Below, in pieces: positions 34,698 through 43,597 of a stretch of DNA of 64,000 bases (positions within the stretch are counted from its first letter, which is position 1; each line of letters begins with the position of its first letter). The notes under the pieces were generated by a model that worked only from the letters and a program-made list of their open reading frames with translations, did not search any database and was not told the DNA's origin. Origin of the DNA: an uncultured Lutimaribacter sp. (lineage in GTDB: Bacteria; Pseudomonadota; Alphaproteobacteria; Rhodobacterales; Rhodobacteraceae); NCBI GenBank assembly GCA_913061505.1, contig CAJXSO010000002.1, positions 1 through 64,000 on the forward strand, read 5' to 3'. Position numbers and translations under genes: made by a program.

Positions 34698-35576
34698 ATG
34701 GCATTCGACTCAACGCGCGACATGACCCTGTCACGAAAGGCGATGAAGGCAGAACTGCTGGACGCCGAGACAGAACTAAAGCTTGCCTATGCGTGGCGCG
34801 ACCAACGCGACGAGCAGGCGCTGCACCGGCTGATCACCGCCTATATGCGCCTTGCCATTTCGATGGCGGCAAAATTCAAACGCTACGGCGCGCCGATGGG
34901 CGATTTGATTCAAGAGGCCAGCTTGGGCCTGATGAAAGCCGCCGATAAATTCGACCCCGATCGCGGCGTGCGCTTTTCCACCTATGCCGTGTGGTGGATC
35001 AAGGCCAGCATTCAGGATTACGTCATGCGCAACTGGTCGATGGTGCGCACCGGATCAACCAGCAGCCAGAAATCACTGTTTTTCAATATGCGCCGTGTCC
35101 AGGCCCGGCTGGAACGCGAAGCACTGGCACGCGGCGAAGAGCTGGACCGCCACCAGATGCGCCAGATGATCGCGATGGAAATTGGCGTGCCACTGGCCGA
35201 TGTGGAAATGATGGAAGGCCGCCTGTCGGGCAGCGATTTTTCCCTGAACGCCACCCAATCGTCGGAAGACGAGGGGCGCGAGTGGATCGACACGATCGAA
35301 GACGACAGCGTGCATGCCAGCGAGATCATCGAAACCGAGCATGACACAAAAACCCTGCGCACCTGGCTGGTCGAGGCATTGGGCGCCTTGAATGAACGCG
35401 AGCGGTTCATCATCACCGAACGCAAGCTGCGCGACAACCCGCGCACGCTGGAATCGCTGGGCGAGGAACTGGGCCTGTCGAAAGAACGCGTGCGCCAGCT
35501 AGAGGCGGCAGCGTTCCAGAAAATGCGCAAGCGGCTTGAAACCCGCTCGAAAGAGGTGCACGCCCTGCTGGCATGA
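34698..35576 (+). CDS. rpoH: RNA polymerase sigma factor RpoH (RpoHII type)
   Basis: A 292-residue sigma-32-family factor directing heat-shock and oxidative-stress transcription. Region 2 contains YMRLAISMAAKFKRYGAPMGDLIQEASLGLMKAADKFD and the tryptophan-rich FSTYAVWWIKASIQDYV; region 4 ends with LGLSKERVRQLEAAAF. The RpoH box reads SSQKSLFFNMRRVQARL rather than the QRKLFFNLR form, which I take as the RpoHII variant of Rhodobacter relatives. GGGGGA lies about 5 bases before the ATG. An RpoE-like promoter upstream supports a role in the singlet-oxygen response. Its stop overlaps the chaN start (ATGA). Confidence 0.94.
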   Translation: MAFDSTRDMTLSRKAMKAELLDAETELKLAYAWRDQRDEQALHRLITAYMRLAISMAAKFKRYGAPMGDLIQEASLGLMKAADKFDPDRGVRFSTYAVWWIKASIQDYVMRNWSMVRTGSTSSQKSLFFNMRRVQARLEREALARGEELDRHQMRQMIAMEIGVPLADVEMMEGRLSGSDFSLNATQSSEDEGREWIDTIEDDSVHASEIIETEHDTKTLRTWLVEALGALNERERFIITERKLRDNPRTLESLGEELGLSKERVRQLEAAAFQKMRKRLETRSKEVHALLA

Positions 35577-36373
35577 AACATGTTCTGCTGTGCCTGATCC
35601 TCGTGCTGGCTGCGCCCTTTGCAGCAGTGGCCAGCACCCCAACGCCCGCCGCGCGAAACGCAGCCGTTGTTTTGTTGGGCGAGGTGCATGACAACCCCGC
35701 GCATCACCAAACACAGGCCGAATGGGTCGCAGCCCTGCGCCCGGCGGCTTTGGTCTTTGAAATGCTCACCCCACAGCAAGCCGCTGCTGCCACACCGGCA
35801 CTGCGCGGCGATGCGGCCGCGCTGGAACAGGCGCTGGATTGGGCCAACAGCGGCTGGCCTGCGTTTTCGATGTATTTTCCCATTTTCACCGCGGCCCCGG
35901 CGGCAAAAATCTATGGTGCCGCCGTGCCGCGCGCCCAAGCGCGGGCGGCCCTGATGCAAGGTGTCGCCCAAAGTTTTGGGCCAAACGCCGCCGATTACGG
36001 GCTAACCCAGCCATTGCCCCCCGCGCAGCAGCAGCAGCGCGAAACGATGCAAGCGCTATCGCATTGCAATGCTTTGCCCGCCGAAATGCTGCCCGGCATG
36101 GTAGATGTGCAGCGCCTGCGCGATGCAGCGCTTGCGCGCGCCGCTTTGCAGGCTTTGGATGAAACCGCAGGGCCGGTGGTGGTGATCACCGGCAATGGCC
36201 ATGCCCGCAGCGATTGGGGCGTGCCTGCCTATCTGGCGCGCCTGCGCCCCACATTGGCGGTTTTTGCCCTTGGCCAATCCGAGGATGGCCAAATCGATGG
36301 CCAGTTTGATCTGGTGATTGATGCCGCCCCCGTGCCGCGCGATGACCCATGCGCGGCGTTCGCAAAGGATTGA
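35573..36373 (+). CDS. ChaN family (haem-binding, Tiki-like) protein
   Basis: A 266-residue exported protein of the ChaN/DUF399 family. A signal peptide covers about the first 20 residues (ending AVA-S); there is no proper lipobox, so it is probably periplasmic rather than a lipoprotein. Family features are LLGEVHDNPAHHQTQ near residue 25 and VVITGNGHARSDWGVP near 200, the histidines being candidate haem or metal ligands. Campylobacter ChaN binds haem; the role here is uncertain. It is translationally coupled to rpoH. Confidence 0.87.
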   Translation: MKHVLLCLILVLAAPFAAVASTPTPAARNAAVVLLGEVHDNPAHHQTQAEWVAALRPAALVFEMLTPQQAAAATPALRGDAAALEQALDWANSGWPAFSMYFPIFTAAPAAKIYGAAVPRAQARAALMQGVAQSFGPNAADYGLTQPLPPAQQQQRETMQALSHCNALPAEMLPGMVDVQRLRDAALARAALQALDETAGPVVVITGNGHARSDWGVPAYLARLRPTLAVFALGQSEDGQIDGQFDLVIDAAPVPRDDPCAAFAKD

Positions 36374-36426
36374 GTTTGCCCGCCCACCCCCGTAACACTG
36401 GGCACGGGTCAACCGCAGGAGGCGCT

Positions 36427-37623
36427 ATGCTGGCTGGCAAACGCATATTACTGATCATCTGCGGCGGGATCGCAGCCTATAAAACGCTGGATCTGATCCG
36501 CCGCCTGCGCGCCGATGGCGCCAGCGTCAGCCCTGTGATGACCGCTGCCGCCGCGGAATTTGTCACGCCCCTATCGGTATCGGCCCTGGCGGGCGAGGCG
36601 GTGCACAGCACCCTGTTTGATCTGACCGCCGAGGCGCAGATGGGCCATATCCAGCTGTCACGCGTGGCCGATCTGGTTGTGGTGGCACCGGCCACCGCTG
36701 ATATGATGGCGAAAATGGCAGGTGGGCATGCCGATGATCTGGCCTCGACGCTGTTGATGGCCACAGATACGCCCGTGCTGCTGGCGCCCGCCATGAACGT
36801 GCGCATGTGGCACCACCCCGCCACCCAGCGCAACCTGGCGCAGTTGCAGGCCGATGGCATTGCCCTGGTTGGCCCGGATAGCGGCGATATGGCCTGTGGC
36901 GAATACGGGCCCGGCCGTATGGCCGAACCTGCCGATATTCACGCAGCCATACGCCGCCACTTGGCGGCAGGCCCGCTGGCGGGGCGGCGCATTATCGTCA
37001 CCTCGGGGCCCACGCAAGAGCCCATCGACCCGGTGCGCTATATCTCGAACCGCTCGTCCGGGGCGCAGGGAACAGCCATTGCGCAGGCCCTGCAGGCGCT
37101 GGGGGCGCATGTGGTCTTTGTGACCGGCCCCGCCGATGTTGCGCCCCCCCAAGGGGTAGAGCTGCATCAGATTGAAACCGCCCAAGAAATGCTGCAGGCC
37201 GTCACCGCAGCGCTGCCCGCCGATGCTGTAATATGCGCCGCAGCCGTGGCCGATTGGCGCGTGGCCAATGCCCCCGAAAGCAAGATGAAAAAGCAACAAG
37301 GCCGCCTGCCTGTGCTGGAATTTGCCGAAAACCCCGATATTTTGGCCACAATCAGCGCGCCAGGCCCGCAGCGCCCGACATTGGTGGTGGGCTTTGCCGC
37401 CGAAACCGATGATGTGCTGGCCAATGCCCAGGCCAAACGCGCGCGCAAGGGCTGTGATTGGATCGTGGCCAACGATGTCTCGCCCGCCACAGGCACCTTT
37501 GGCGGGGCCGAAAACACGGTGCATCTGGTCAGCGAAACCGGGGTCGAGGATTGGCCCAAAATGGCCAAAACCGCCGTGGCGCAGCGTTTGGCCCAACGCA
37601 TCGCAGATAGATTAACCAGCTAA
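36427..37623 (+). CDS. coaBC: Bifunctional phosphopantothenoylcysteine decarboxylase/synthase
   Basis: A 398-residue CoaBC that makes 4'-phosphopantetheine for coenzyme A. The N-terminal flavin-dependent CoaC part has [17 protein letters not shown], the histidine of [14 protein letters not shown] and the cysteine in [14 protein letters not shown]. The CoaB part (about 185-398) has [21 protein letters not shown] and AAAVADWR. The start is the ATG at 36427; a frame from 36349 overlaps chaN. First of four same-strand genes with dut, moeB and an M3 peptidase. Confidence 0.96.
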   Translation: MLAGKRILLIICGGIAAYKTLDLIRRLRADGASVSPVMTAAAAEFVTPLSVSALAGEAVHSTLFDLTAEAQMGHIQLSRVADLVVVAPATADMMAKMAGGHADDLASTLLMATDTPVLLAPAMNVRMWHHPATQRNLAQLQADGIALVGPDSGDMACGEYGPGRMAEPADIHAAIRRHLAAGPLAGRRIIVTSGPTQEPIDPVRYISNRSSGAQGTAIAQALQALGAHVVFVTGPADVAPPQGVELHQIETAQEMLQAVTAALPADAVICAAAVADWRVANAPESKMKKQQGRLPVLEFAENPDILATISAPGPQRPTLVVGFAAETDDVLANAQAKRARKGCDWIVANDVSPATGTFGGAENTVHLVSETGVEDWPKMAKTAVAQRLAQRIADRLTS

Positions 37624-37660
37624 AGCCGCGGCGCTGCGTGCAATAACAAAAGGGTCTCCG

Positions 37661-38137
37661 ATGACATCCGCCCCCTTGACCGTGCAACTGATGTGGGATG
37701 ATCAGGCCGATCAGGCCCTGGGCTTGCCCCACTATGCCACAGCGGGGGCTGCTGGCGCCGATCTGCGCGCCAATTTCCCCCCCGAAATGCGGGCCAGCGG
37801 TATGGTGCTGCAGCCGGGCGGCCGGGCGCTGGTGCCAACGGGGCTGCGGCTGGCCATTCCAGCGGGTTTCGAGGTGCAAATTCGCCCGCGCTCGGGCTTG
37901 GCGCTTAAGCATGGGATCACCCTGCCCAACAGCCCCGGCACGATCGACAGCGATTACCGCGGGCCTTTGGGGGTGATCTTGATGAATGCAGGCGATGCCC
38001 CTTTTGCCGTGCGCCATGGCGAACGTATCGCGCAAATGGTGCTGGCCCCTGTGGTGCAAGCACAGTTTGATCTGGTGGCGCATCTGCCCGAAACCGATCG
38101 CGGCAGTGGCGGCTTTGGCAGCACGGGGCGCAGCTGA
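37661..38137 (+). CDS. dut: Deoxyuridine 5'-triphosphate nucleotidohydrolase
   Basis: A 158-residue trimeric dUTPase that hydrolyses dUTP to dUMP and keeps uracil out of DNA. Motifs in order are [48 protein letters not shown] and the C-terminal [11 protein letters not shown] lid. It overlaps moeB by one base (TGATG). The coaBC-dut pairing is common. Confidence 0.97.
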   Translation: MTSAPLTVQLMWDDQADQALGLPHYATAGAAGADLRANFPPEMRASGMVLQPGGRALVPTGLRLAIPAGFEVQIRPRSGLALKHGITLPNSPGTIDSDYRGPLGVILMNAGDAPFAVRHGERIAQMVLAPVVQAQFDLVAHLPETDRGSGGFGSTGRS

Positions 38138-39195
38138 TGGCGCTGGTTTTTGCTATTGCCGCAGCCCTTTGGGCAATCGGCTGGGCGATGAAGGCGCCGA
38201 CAAGGTTGCGCTGGGCCATGATCGGCCTTTTGTGGCTGGCGGTGGTGCTGGCGCAGATCACACTGCCCCCCACCCAGCCACTGCGGCTGGCCACTGGCGG
38301 CAGTGCCGCACCCTGGCTGTTGCTGGGGGGCGCAGCCGCGCTGGTGGCGCTATATCGGCAGGCTCTGGCATGGCTGCGCACCCGCGCCCCGGCAGACAGC
38401 CCGCCCCAACCCAGCGCCAGCACCTTCAGCGATACCGAATTGGCGCGCTATGCCCGCCACATTATGCTGCGCGAATTGGGCGGGCCCGGTCAGCGCAAGC
38501 TGAAAGAGGCCCGTGTTTTGGTGATTGGCGCCGGGGGCTTGGGCAGCCCGGCCTTGATGTATCTGGCCGCAGCCGGGGTGGGGCAGATCGGCATTGTCGA
38601 TGATGATGTTGTTGATGGCTCGAACCTGCAACGCCAGGTGATCCACACCGATAGCCGCATCGGCATGCCCAAGGTCTTTTCCGCCGAAGCGCAGCTGCGC
38701 GCGTTAAACCCATTTGTTGAACTGCGCCCCTATAACCGCCGCTTGGGGCCTGATGACGCGCCCGCGCTCTTTGCCGAGTATGATGTCATCTTGGATGGCA
38801 GCGATAATTTCGACACGCGCTATCTGGCCAACAGCGTGGCGCATCAGCTGGGCAAGCCCCTGGTTTCTGGCGCGCTGACGCAATGGGAGGGCCAGCTAAG
38901 CGTGATCGACACCGCCAATGGCACGCCCTGCTACCAATGCACATTCCCAGAACGCCCCGCGCCCGGGCTGGTGCCCAGCTGTGCCGAGGCAGGCGTTTTT
39001 GGCCCGCTGCCCGGCATTATCGGCACCATGATGGCGGCCGAGGCGGCAAAGGTGATCACCGGCGCCGGCGCACCCCTGCGCGGCGCCATGGTGATTTATG
39101 ATGCGCTTTACGCCGAGCAGCGCCGCATCACCCTGAAAAAACGCCCCGATTGCCCCGTTTGTGGCCAAGCCACCCCAGAACCAAAGGAAAGCTAA
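38137..39195 (+). CDS. moeB: MoeB/ThiF-type adenylyltransferase with N-terminal membrane helices
   Basis: A 352-residue E1-like enzyme that adenylates the C-terminus of a small sulfur-carrier protein such as MoaD. The nucleotide motif is VIGAGGLGSPALMYLAAAGVG near 128-150, followed by DxVDGSNLQRQ and the zinc cysteines CYQC and CPVC. Residues 1-80 are hydrophobic and predict two or three membrane helices before the usual RYARHIMLRELGG start, so the enzyme should be membrane-tethered. It could act in molybdopterin or thiamine synthesis; there is no rhodanese domain. It is close to dut and the M3 peptidase gene. Confidence 0.88.
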   Translation: MALVFAIAAALWAIGWAMKAPTRLRWAMIGLLWLAVVLAQITLPPTQPLRLATGGSAAPWLLLGGAAALVALYRQALAWLRTRAPADSPPQPSASTFSDTELARYARHIMLRELGGPGQRKLKEARVLVIGAGGLGSPALMYLAAAGVGQIGIVDDDVVDGSNLQRQVIHTDSRIGMPKVFSAEAQLRALNPFVELRPYNRRLGPDDAPALFAEYDVILDGSDNFDTRYLANSVAHQLGKPLVSGALTQWEGQLSVIDTANGTPCYQCTFPERPAPGLVPSCAEAGVFGPLPGIIGTMMAAEAAKVITGAGAPLRGAMVIYDALYAEQRRITLKKRPDCPVCGQATPEPKES

Positions 39196-41214
39196 ATGGA
39201 AAATCCGCTGTTGCAGCCATGGGATACCCCGTTTGGCATTGCCCCCTTCGCACAGATCACCGATGCCCATTACGCCCCCGCCCTAGAGGTGGCGCTGGCC
39301 CAGCATCTGGCCGAGATCGACGCCATCACCGCCTGCCCCGATGCGCCCAGCTTTGACAACACGATCAAACCGCTCGAGGCGGCAGGCCAGCTGCTGGATC
39401 GCGTGTTGGGCGCGTTCTACACCGTGGCGGGCGCGCACAGCAGCCCCGAACGCCAGGCCCTGCAGCGGCAATTTTCGCCAAAACTGGCCGCGCATTCCGC
39501 CGCCATCACCAGCAATTCGGCCCTGTTTCAGCGGATCGAGGCGCTGTGGCAGGCCCATAAGGCAGAAAACCTAAGCGCCGAAGAGGCACGCGTTTTGATG
39601 CTGACCTATCGCAGCTTCGTGCGCGCGGGCGCCGCGCTGCAGGGCGCCCAGGCAGAACGCATGACCGAGATAAAATCGCGTTTGGCGGTTTTGGGCACTG
39701 AATTCACCCAAAACCTGCTGGCCGACGAAGGCGCTTGGCATATGGCTGTGCCAGACCAAGACCTGCAAGATCTGCCACAGTTTCTGGTAGATGCTGCGCG
39801 CACTGCAGGGGCGGAATTGGGGCTGGACCAGGCGGTGATTACCACCTCGCGCTCGCTGGCCACGCCGTTTTTGCAAGCCAGCCCAAACCGGGCGCTGCGT
39901 GAAAAACTGTGGCGCGCCTTTACCGCGCGCGGCGCAAATGGCGGCACAACCGATAACCGCGCCATCGCGGCTGAAATTCTGGCCCTGCGCAAAGAGCGCG
40001 CCACGCTTTTGGGCTATGACAGCTTTGCCGATTACAAGCTGGAAACCGAAATGGCCAAAACCCCGCAGGCGGTGCGCGATTTGCTGATGGCCGTCTGGGC
40101 ACCCGCCCGCGCGCAGGCCCTAGAAGACGCAAAAGAGCTGGAAGCGATGTTGCTGGCCGATGGCCAAAGCGGCCCGTTAGAGCCATGGGATTGGCATTAT
40201 TACAGCGCCAAGCGCCGCCAAGCGCTGCATAATCTGGATGAGGCGGCGCTAAAGCCCTACCTGCAGCTTGAGCGCATGATCGAGGCCGCCTTTGCCTGTG
40301 CCAACCGCCTGTTTGGCCTGCAATTCCAGCCGCTGGATGTGCCCCTTTACCACCCCGATTGCCGGGCCTGGCAGGTGACACGCAACGGCCAGCATGTGGC
40401 GGTTTTCATCGGCGATTATTTTGCACGCGCCTCGAAACGATCGGGGGCGTGGTGTTCGGCCATGCGCATGCAGGCGCGCCACCCCAATGTGCAAACGCCT
40501 ATCGTGCTGAATGTGTGCAATTTTGCCAAGGCCAGCCCCAGCCTGCTGTCTTATGACGATGCGCGCACGCTGTTTCACGAATTTGGCCATGCGCTGCATC
40601 AGATGCTGTCCGATGTCACCTATGGCTCGGTCGCGGGCACATCGGTTGCGCGCGATTTCGTGGAATTGCCCAGCCAGCTGTTTGAACATTGGCTAGAGGT
40701 GCCGCAGGTGCTGGCCGAATTTGCAACCCATGTTGAAACCGGCGCCCCGATGCCTGCCGAGATGCTGGAAACGGTGCTGAAGGCTGCAAATTTCGATCAA
40801 GGGTTTCAAACCGTGGAATTTGTGGCCTCGGCGCTGGTGGATCTGGAATTTCATCTGGGCACGCCGCCCGCAGACCCGATGCAGAAACAGGCCGAAGTGC
40901 TGGAACAGATCGGCATGCCACGCCAGATTGCCATGCGCCACGCAACACCGCATTTCGCCCATGTCTTTGCCGGCGATGGGTATTCGGCGGGCTATTACAG
41001 CTATATGTGGTCCGAGGTGATGGACGCCGATGCCTTTGATGCCTTTATCGAGGCAGGCGACCCGTTTGATCGCGAAACCGCCCAGGCGCTAGAGGCGCAT
41101 ATCCTATCGCGTGGCGGATCGGTGGATGCGGGGGCCCTTTATCAGCAGTTTCGCGGGCGCATGCCTGGTGTCGAGGCGCTGCTAAAAGGGCGCGGGCTGA
41201 TTGCCGCCGAATAG
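39196..41214 (+). CDS. M3 family metallopeptidase (oligopeptidase/dipeptidyl carboxypeptidase type)
   Basis: A 672-residue cytoplasmic zinc peptidase of family M3, degrading short peptides. The zinc site is H461-E462-x2-H465 in FHEFGHALHQM, with a downstream glutamate in FVELPSQLFEHW near 490. The family elements FIGDYFARASKRSGAWC and GYSAGYYSYMWSEVMDADAF are present. It lacks a signal peptide. I cannot separate Dcp from oligopeptidase A on sequence inspection. It starts one base after the moeB stop. Confidence 0.93.
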   Translation: MENPLLQPWDTPFGIAPFAQITDAHYAPALEVALAQHLAEIDAITACPDAPSFDNTIKPLEAAGQLLDRVLGAFYTVAGAHSSPERQALQRQFSPKLAAHSAAITSNSALFQRIEALWQAHKAENLSAEEARVLMLTYRSFVRAGAALQGAQAERMTEIKSRLAVLGTEFTQNLLADEGAWHMAVPDQDLQDLPQFLVDAARTAGAELGLDQAVITTSRSLATPFLQASPNRALREKLWRAFTARGANGGTTDNRAIAAEILALRKERATLLGYDSFADYKLETEMAKTPQAVRDLLMAVWAPARAQALEDAKELEAMLLADGQSGPLEPWDWHYYSAKRRQALHNLDEAALKPYLQLERMIEAAFACANRLFGLQFQPLDVPLYHPDCRAWQVTRNGQHVAVFIGDYFARASKRSGAWCSAMRMQARHPNVQTPIVLNVCNFAKASPSLLSYDDARTLFHEFGHALHQMLSDVTYGSVAGTSVARDFVELPSQLFEHWLEVPQVLAEFATHVETGAPMPAEMLETVLKAANFDQGFQTVEFVASALVDLEFHLGTPPADPMQKQAEVLEQIGMPRQIAMRHATPHFAHVFAGDGYSAGYYSYMWSEVMDADAFDAFIEAGDPFDRETAQALEAHILSRGGSVDAGALYQQFRGRMPGVEALLKGRGLIAAE

Positions 41215-41219
41215 GCGGC
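41203..41219. terminator. Hairpin at the M3 peptidase stop codon
   Basis: GCCGCC-GAATA-GGCGGC, a 6-base stem with a 5-base loop, spans the stop of the peptidase gene in the short convergent gap with the phosphohexomutase gene. There is no U-run, so support as a terminator is weak. Confidence 0.3.
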
Positions 41220-41244
41220 GCGCCCGGCCCGGGCCTGTGGCGCC

Positions 41245-42741
41245 TTAGATCGTTTGATCGTAGGCGCCCACCGCAGGTTCGGTGCGAATGATCGCATCAA
41301 GATCGGCAAAAATCGCGCGCATTTCCGCCTCGGAGGTGCTGCTTTCGCAGACCACCACCAAATTGGGCGTGTTGGAACTGGCCCGCACCAACCCCCAGGC
41401 GCCATTATCCAAAATCACCCGCGCGCCATTGACGGTGACAACCTCGGCAATTGCGCGCCCGGCCAAGGTGCCACCAGCAGCGGCCAGCGCCTGCAGCTTA
41501 TCAACCAGCCGTGCAAGCACGTCGTATTTTTCGGTATCGGGGCAATAGGGCGACATGGTGGGCGTGGCCCAGGTTTGCGGCAAGGCGCGGCGCAGATCGC
41601 TCATCTTCATCTCGGGGTTGCGATCCATCAGCTTGCAGATCTCTACCGCCACCCGCATGCCGCAATCATAGCCACGGCCAATGGGCTCTGCCATAAAGTA
41701 GTGGCCCGATTTTTCAAACCCCGCCAGCGCGCCAATTTCCTTGACCCGGCGTTTCATGTGGCTGTGGCCGGTTTTCCAATAATCGGCCTTCACACCATGG
41801 CGCTGCAATTCGGGGTCTGATGCAAAAAGCCCGGTTGATTTCACATCGGCCACAAAGGTGGCACCGGGGTAAAGCCGCCCCAGATCGCGCGCCAAGATCA
41901 CGCCAACCTTATCGGCAAAAATCTCTTCGCCCGTGTCATCCACCACACCGCAGCGGTCGCCATCGCCGTCAAACCCAAGGGCAAAATCAGCGCCCGTGGC
42001 CCGCACGGTTTCGGCCATGTCATGCAACATTTCCATCGCTTCGGGGTTTGGGTTGTAATGGGGAAAGGTATAATCCAGCTGGTTGTGGCTGGGCACCACC
42101 TCTACCCCGAGGCGGCGAAACAGCTCGGGGGCAAAGGCCGATGCGGTGCCATTGCCCGTGGCACAGACAACGCGCAGCTTGCGCGTCATGCGGAAATCAC
42201 CCACCAGATCATCAAGATAGGCCTCGCGCACGCCATCTACAAATTCATATCCCCCCCCGGGGGCGGGCTGGCCCTGCCCCTGCAGCACGATATCGCGCAG
42301 CTCGGCCATTTCATCGGGGCCATGGGTTAACGGGCGCTCAAAGCCCATTTTCACCCCGGTCCAGCCATTGGGGTTATGGCTGGCCGTCACCATGGCCACG
42401 GCGGGCGCATCCAGATGAAACTGGGCAAAATAGGCCATAGGCGACAGCGCCGGCCCAATATCTTTTACGTGAATACCGGCCTGCATCAGCCCCAGAACAA
42501 GCGCGTTTTTGATGGCCAGCGAATAATCGCGATAGTCGTTGCCAACGGCGATAACAGGGGCAATCCCGCGCCGCCGCATCTGCGTGCCAAGCCCCAGCCC
42601 AAGGGCCGTTACGCCCGGCAGATTGATATCGTCTGGATATTTCCAGCGCGCATCATATTCGCGAAACCCGGTGGGCGCGATCATTGGATCACGCAGAAAT
42701 TCCCAAGTATTGGGCTGAACGGTGGGCAAAGGTTTCATCAT
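41245..42741 (-). CDS. Phosphomannomutase/phosphoglucomutase
   Basis: A 498-residue alpha-D-phosphohexomutase interconverting hexose 1- and 6-phosphates for polysaccharide precursors. The phosphoserine loop is TASHNPNGWTGVKMG and the Mg loop is GFDGDGDRCGVVD; sugar-binding EKSGH (FEKSGHYF) and the C-terminal RASSNTPNL phosphate site are intact. The start is placed at the first of two ATGs at 42741; the open frame from 42789 overlaps kdsA by 29 bases. It lies directly downstream of kdsA in a surface-polysaccharide group. Confidence 0.93.
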   Translation of the reverse strand: MMKPLPTVQPNTWEFLRDPMIAPTGFREYDARWKYPDDINLPGVTALGLGLGTQMRRRGIAPVIAVGNDYRDYSLAIKNALVLGLMQAGIHVKDIGPALSPMAYFAQFHLDAPAVAMVTASHNPNGWTGVKMGFERPLTHGPDEMAELRDIVLQGQGQPAPGGGYEFVDGVREAYLDDLVGDFRMTRKLRVVCATGNGTASAFAPELFRRLGVEVVPSHNQLDYTFPHYNPNPEAMEMLHDMAETVRATGADFALGFDGDGDRCGVVDDTGEEIFADKVGVILARDLGRLYPGATFVADVKSTGLFASDPELQRHGVKADYWKTGHSHMKRRVKEIGALAGFEKSGHYFMAEPIGRGYDCGMRVAVEICKLMDRNPEMKMSDLRRALPQTWATPTMSPYCPDTEKYDVLARLVDKLQALAAAGGTLAGRAIAEVVTVNGARVILDNGAWGLVRASSNTPNLVVVCESSTSEAEMRAIFADLDAIIRTEPAVGAYDQTI

Positions 42742-42760
42742 TGCAAGCGCGCCTTCAATA

Positions 42761-43597
42761 TCAAATTTGAACTGGGTTCGCTTTAGCAATCCGATCCAGT
42801 TGCATCAACAAGGCAATCAATTTGGGCATATCATGCAAATGCACCATATTGGGGCCATCGGATGGGGCATTATCTGGGTCTTCGTGGGTTTCGATGAACA
42901 CCCCGGCAATACCCAACGCCACCGCCGCCCGTGCCATAACGGGCGCAAATTCGCGCTTGCCACCCGAAGAGCCGCCAAGCCCGCCGGGCTGCTGCACCGC
43001 ATGGGTGGCATCCATCACCACAGGATAGCCCGTTTGCGCCATTTGCGGCAGCGACCGCATATCGGCCACCAAGGTGTTATAGCCAAAAGATACGCCACGC
43101 TCGGTTAGCAGAATGCGGCTGTTGCCGGTGCTGGCCACTTTATCTGCCACATTGGCCATATCCCAAGGCGCCAAAAACTGGCCCTTTTTGATATTGATCG
43201 CAGCACCCGTTTCGCCCGCAGCAATCAGCAGGTCGGTTTGGCGGCACAAAAACGCCGGAATTTGCAAAACATCTGCCACTTGGGCCACCGCAGCGCATTG
43301 GCTGGCCTCGTGGATATCGGTCAATACCGGCACGCCCAGCGCCTTTTTCACGCCCTCCAGCACCGCCAAGCCCCGCTCTAGCCCCAAGCCACGTTTGCCT
43401 GACAGCGATGTGCGGTTGGCTTTATCGAAGCTGCCTTTGAAAATAAATTGCGCCCCCGCGGCAGCGCAGGCCTCTTGCAGGGTGCCGGCAATCATCTGGG
43501 CGTGGTCATCAGATTCCAGCTGGCAGGGGCCAGAGATCAGCGTCAAAGGCGCATCATTGGCCAGCGTCACGGGGCCTATGGTGACAGTGATCGTCAT
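42761..43597 (-). CDS. kdsA: 3-deoxy-8-phosphooctulonate synthase
   Basis: A 278-residue KdsA, condensing PEP with arabinose 5-phosphate to KDO 8-phosphate for LPS core and for the KDO linker of group-2-type capsules. Signatures are [21 protein letters not shown], the LTDIHEASQ segment, [14 protein letters not shown] and [11 protein letters not shown]. Its position between the exporter gene kpsE (4-base overlap) and a phosphohexomutase suggests a dedicated capsule copy, but a sole housekeeping copy is possible. Confidence 0.96.
   Translation of the reverse strand: MTITVTIGPVTLANDAPLTLISGPCQLESDDHAQMIAGTLQEACAAAGAQFIFKGSFDKANRTSLSGKRGLGLERGLAVLEGVKKALGVPVLTDIHEASQCAAVAQVADVLQIPAFLCRQTDLLIAAGETGAAINIKKGQFLAPWDMANVADKVASTGNSRILLTERGVSFGYNTLVADMRSLPQMAQTGYPVVMDATHAVQQPGGLGGSSGGKREFAPVMARAAVALGIAGVFIETHEDPDNAPSDGPNMVHLHDMPKLIALLMQLDRIAKANPVQI

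Noticed and set aside
34590-34734. Longer start for cobU
   Set aside because: It would cross the rpoH promoter and the rpoH start; the P-loop is correctly placed from 34590.
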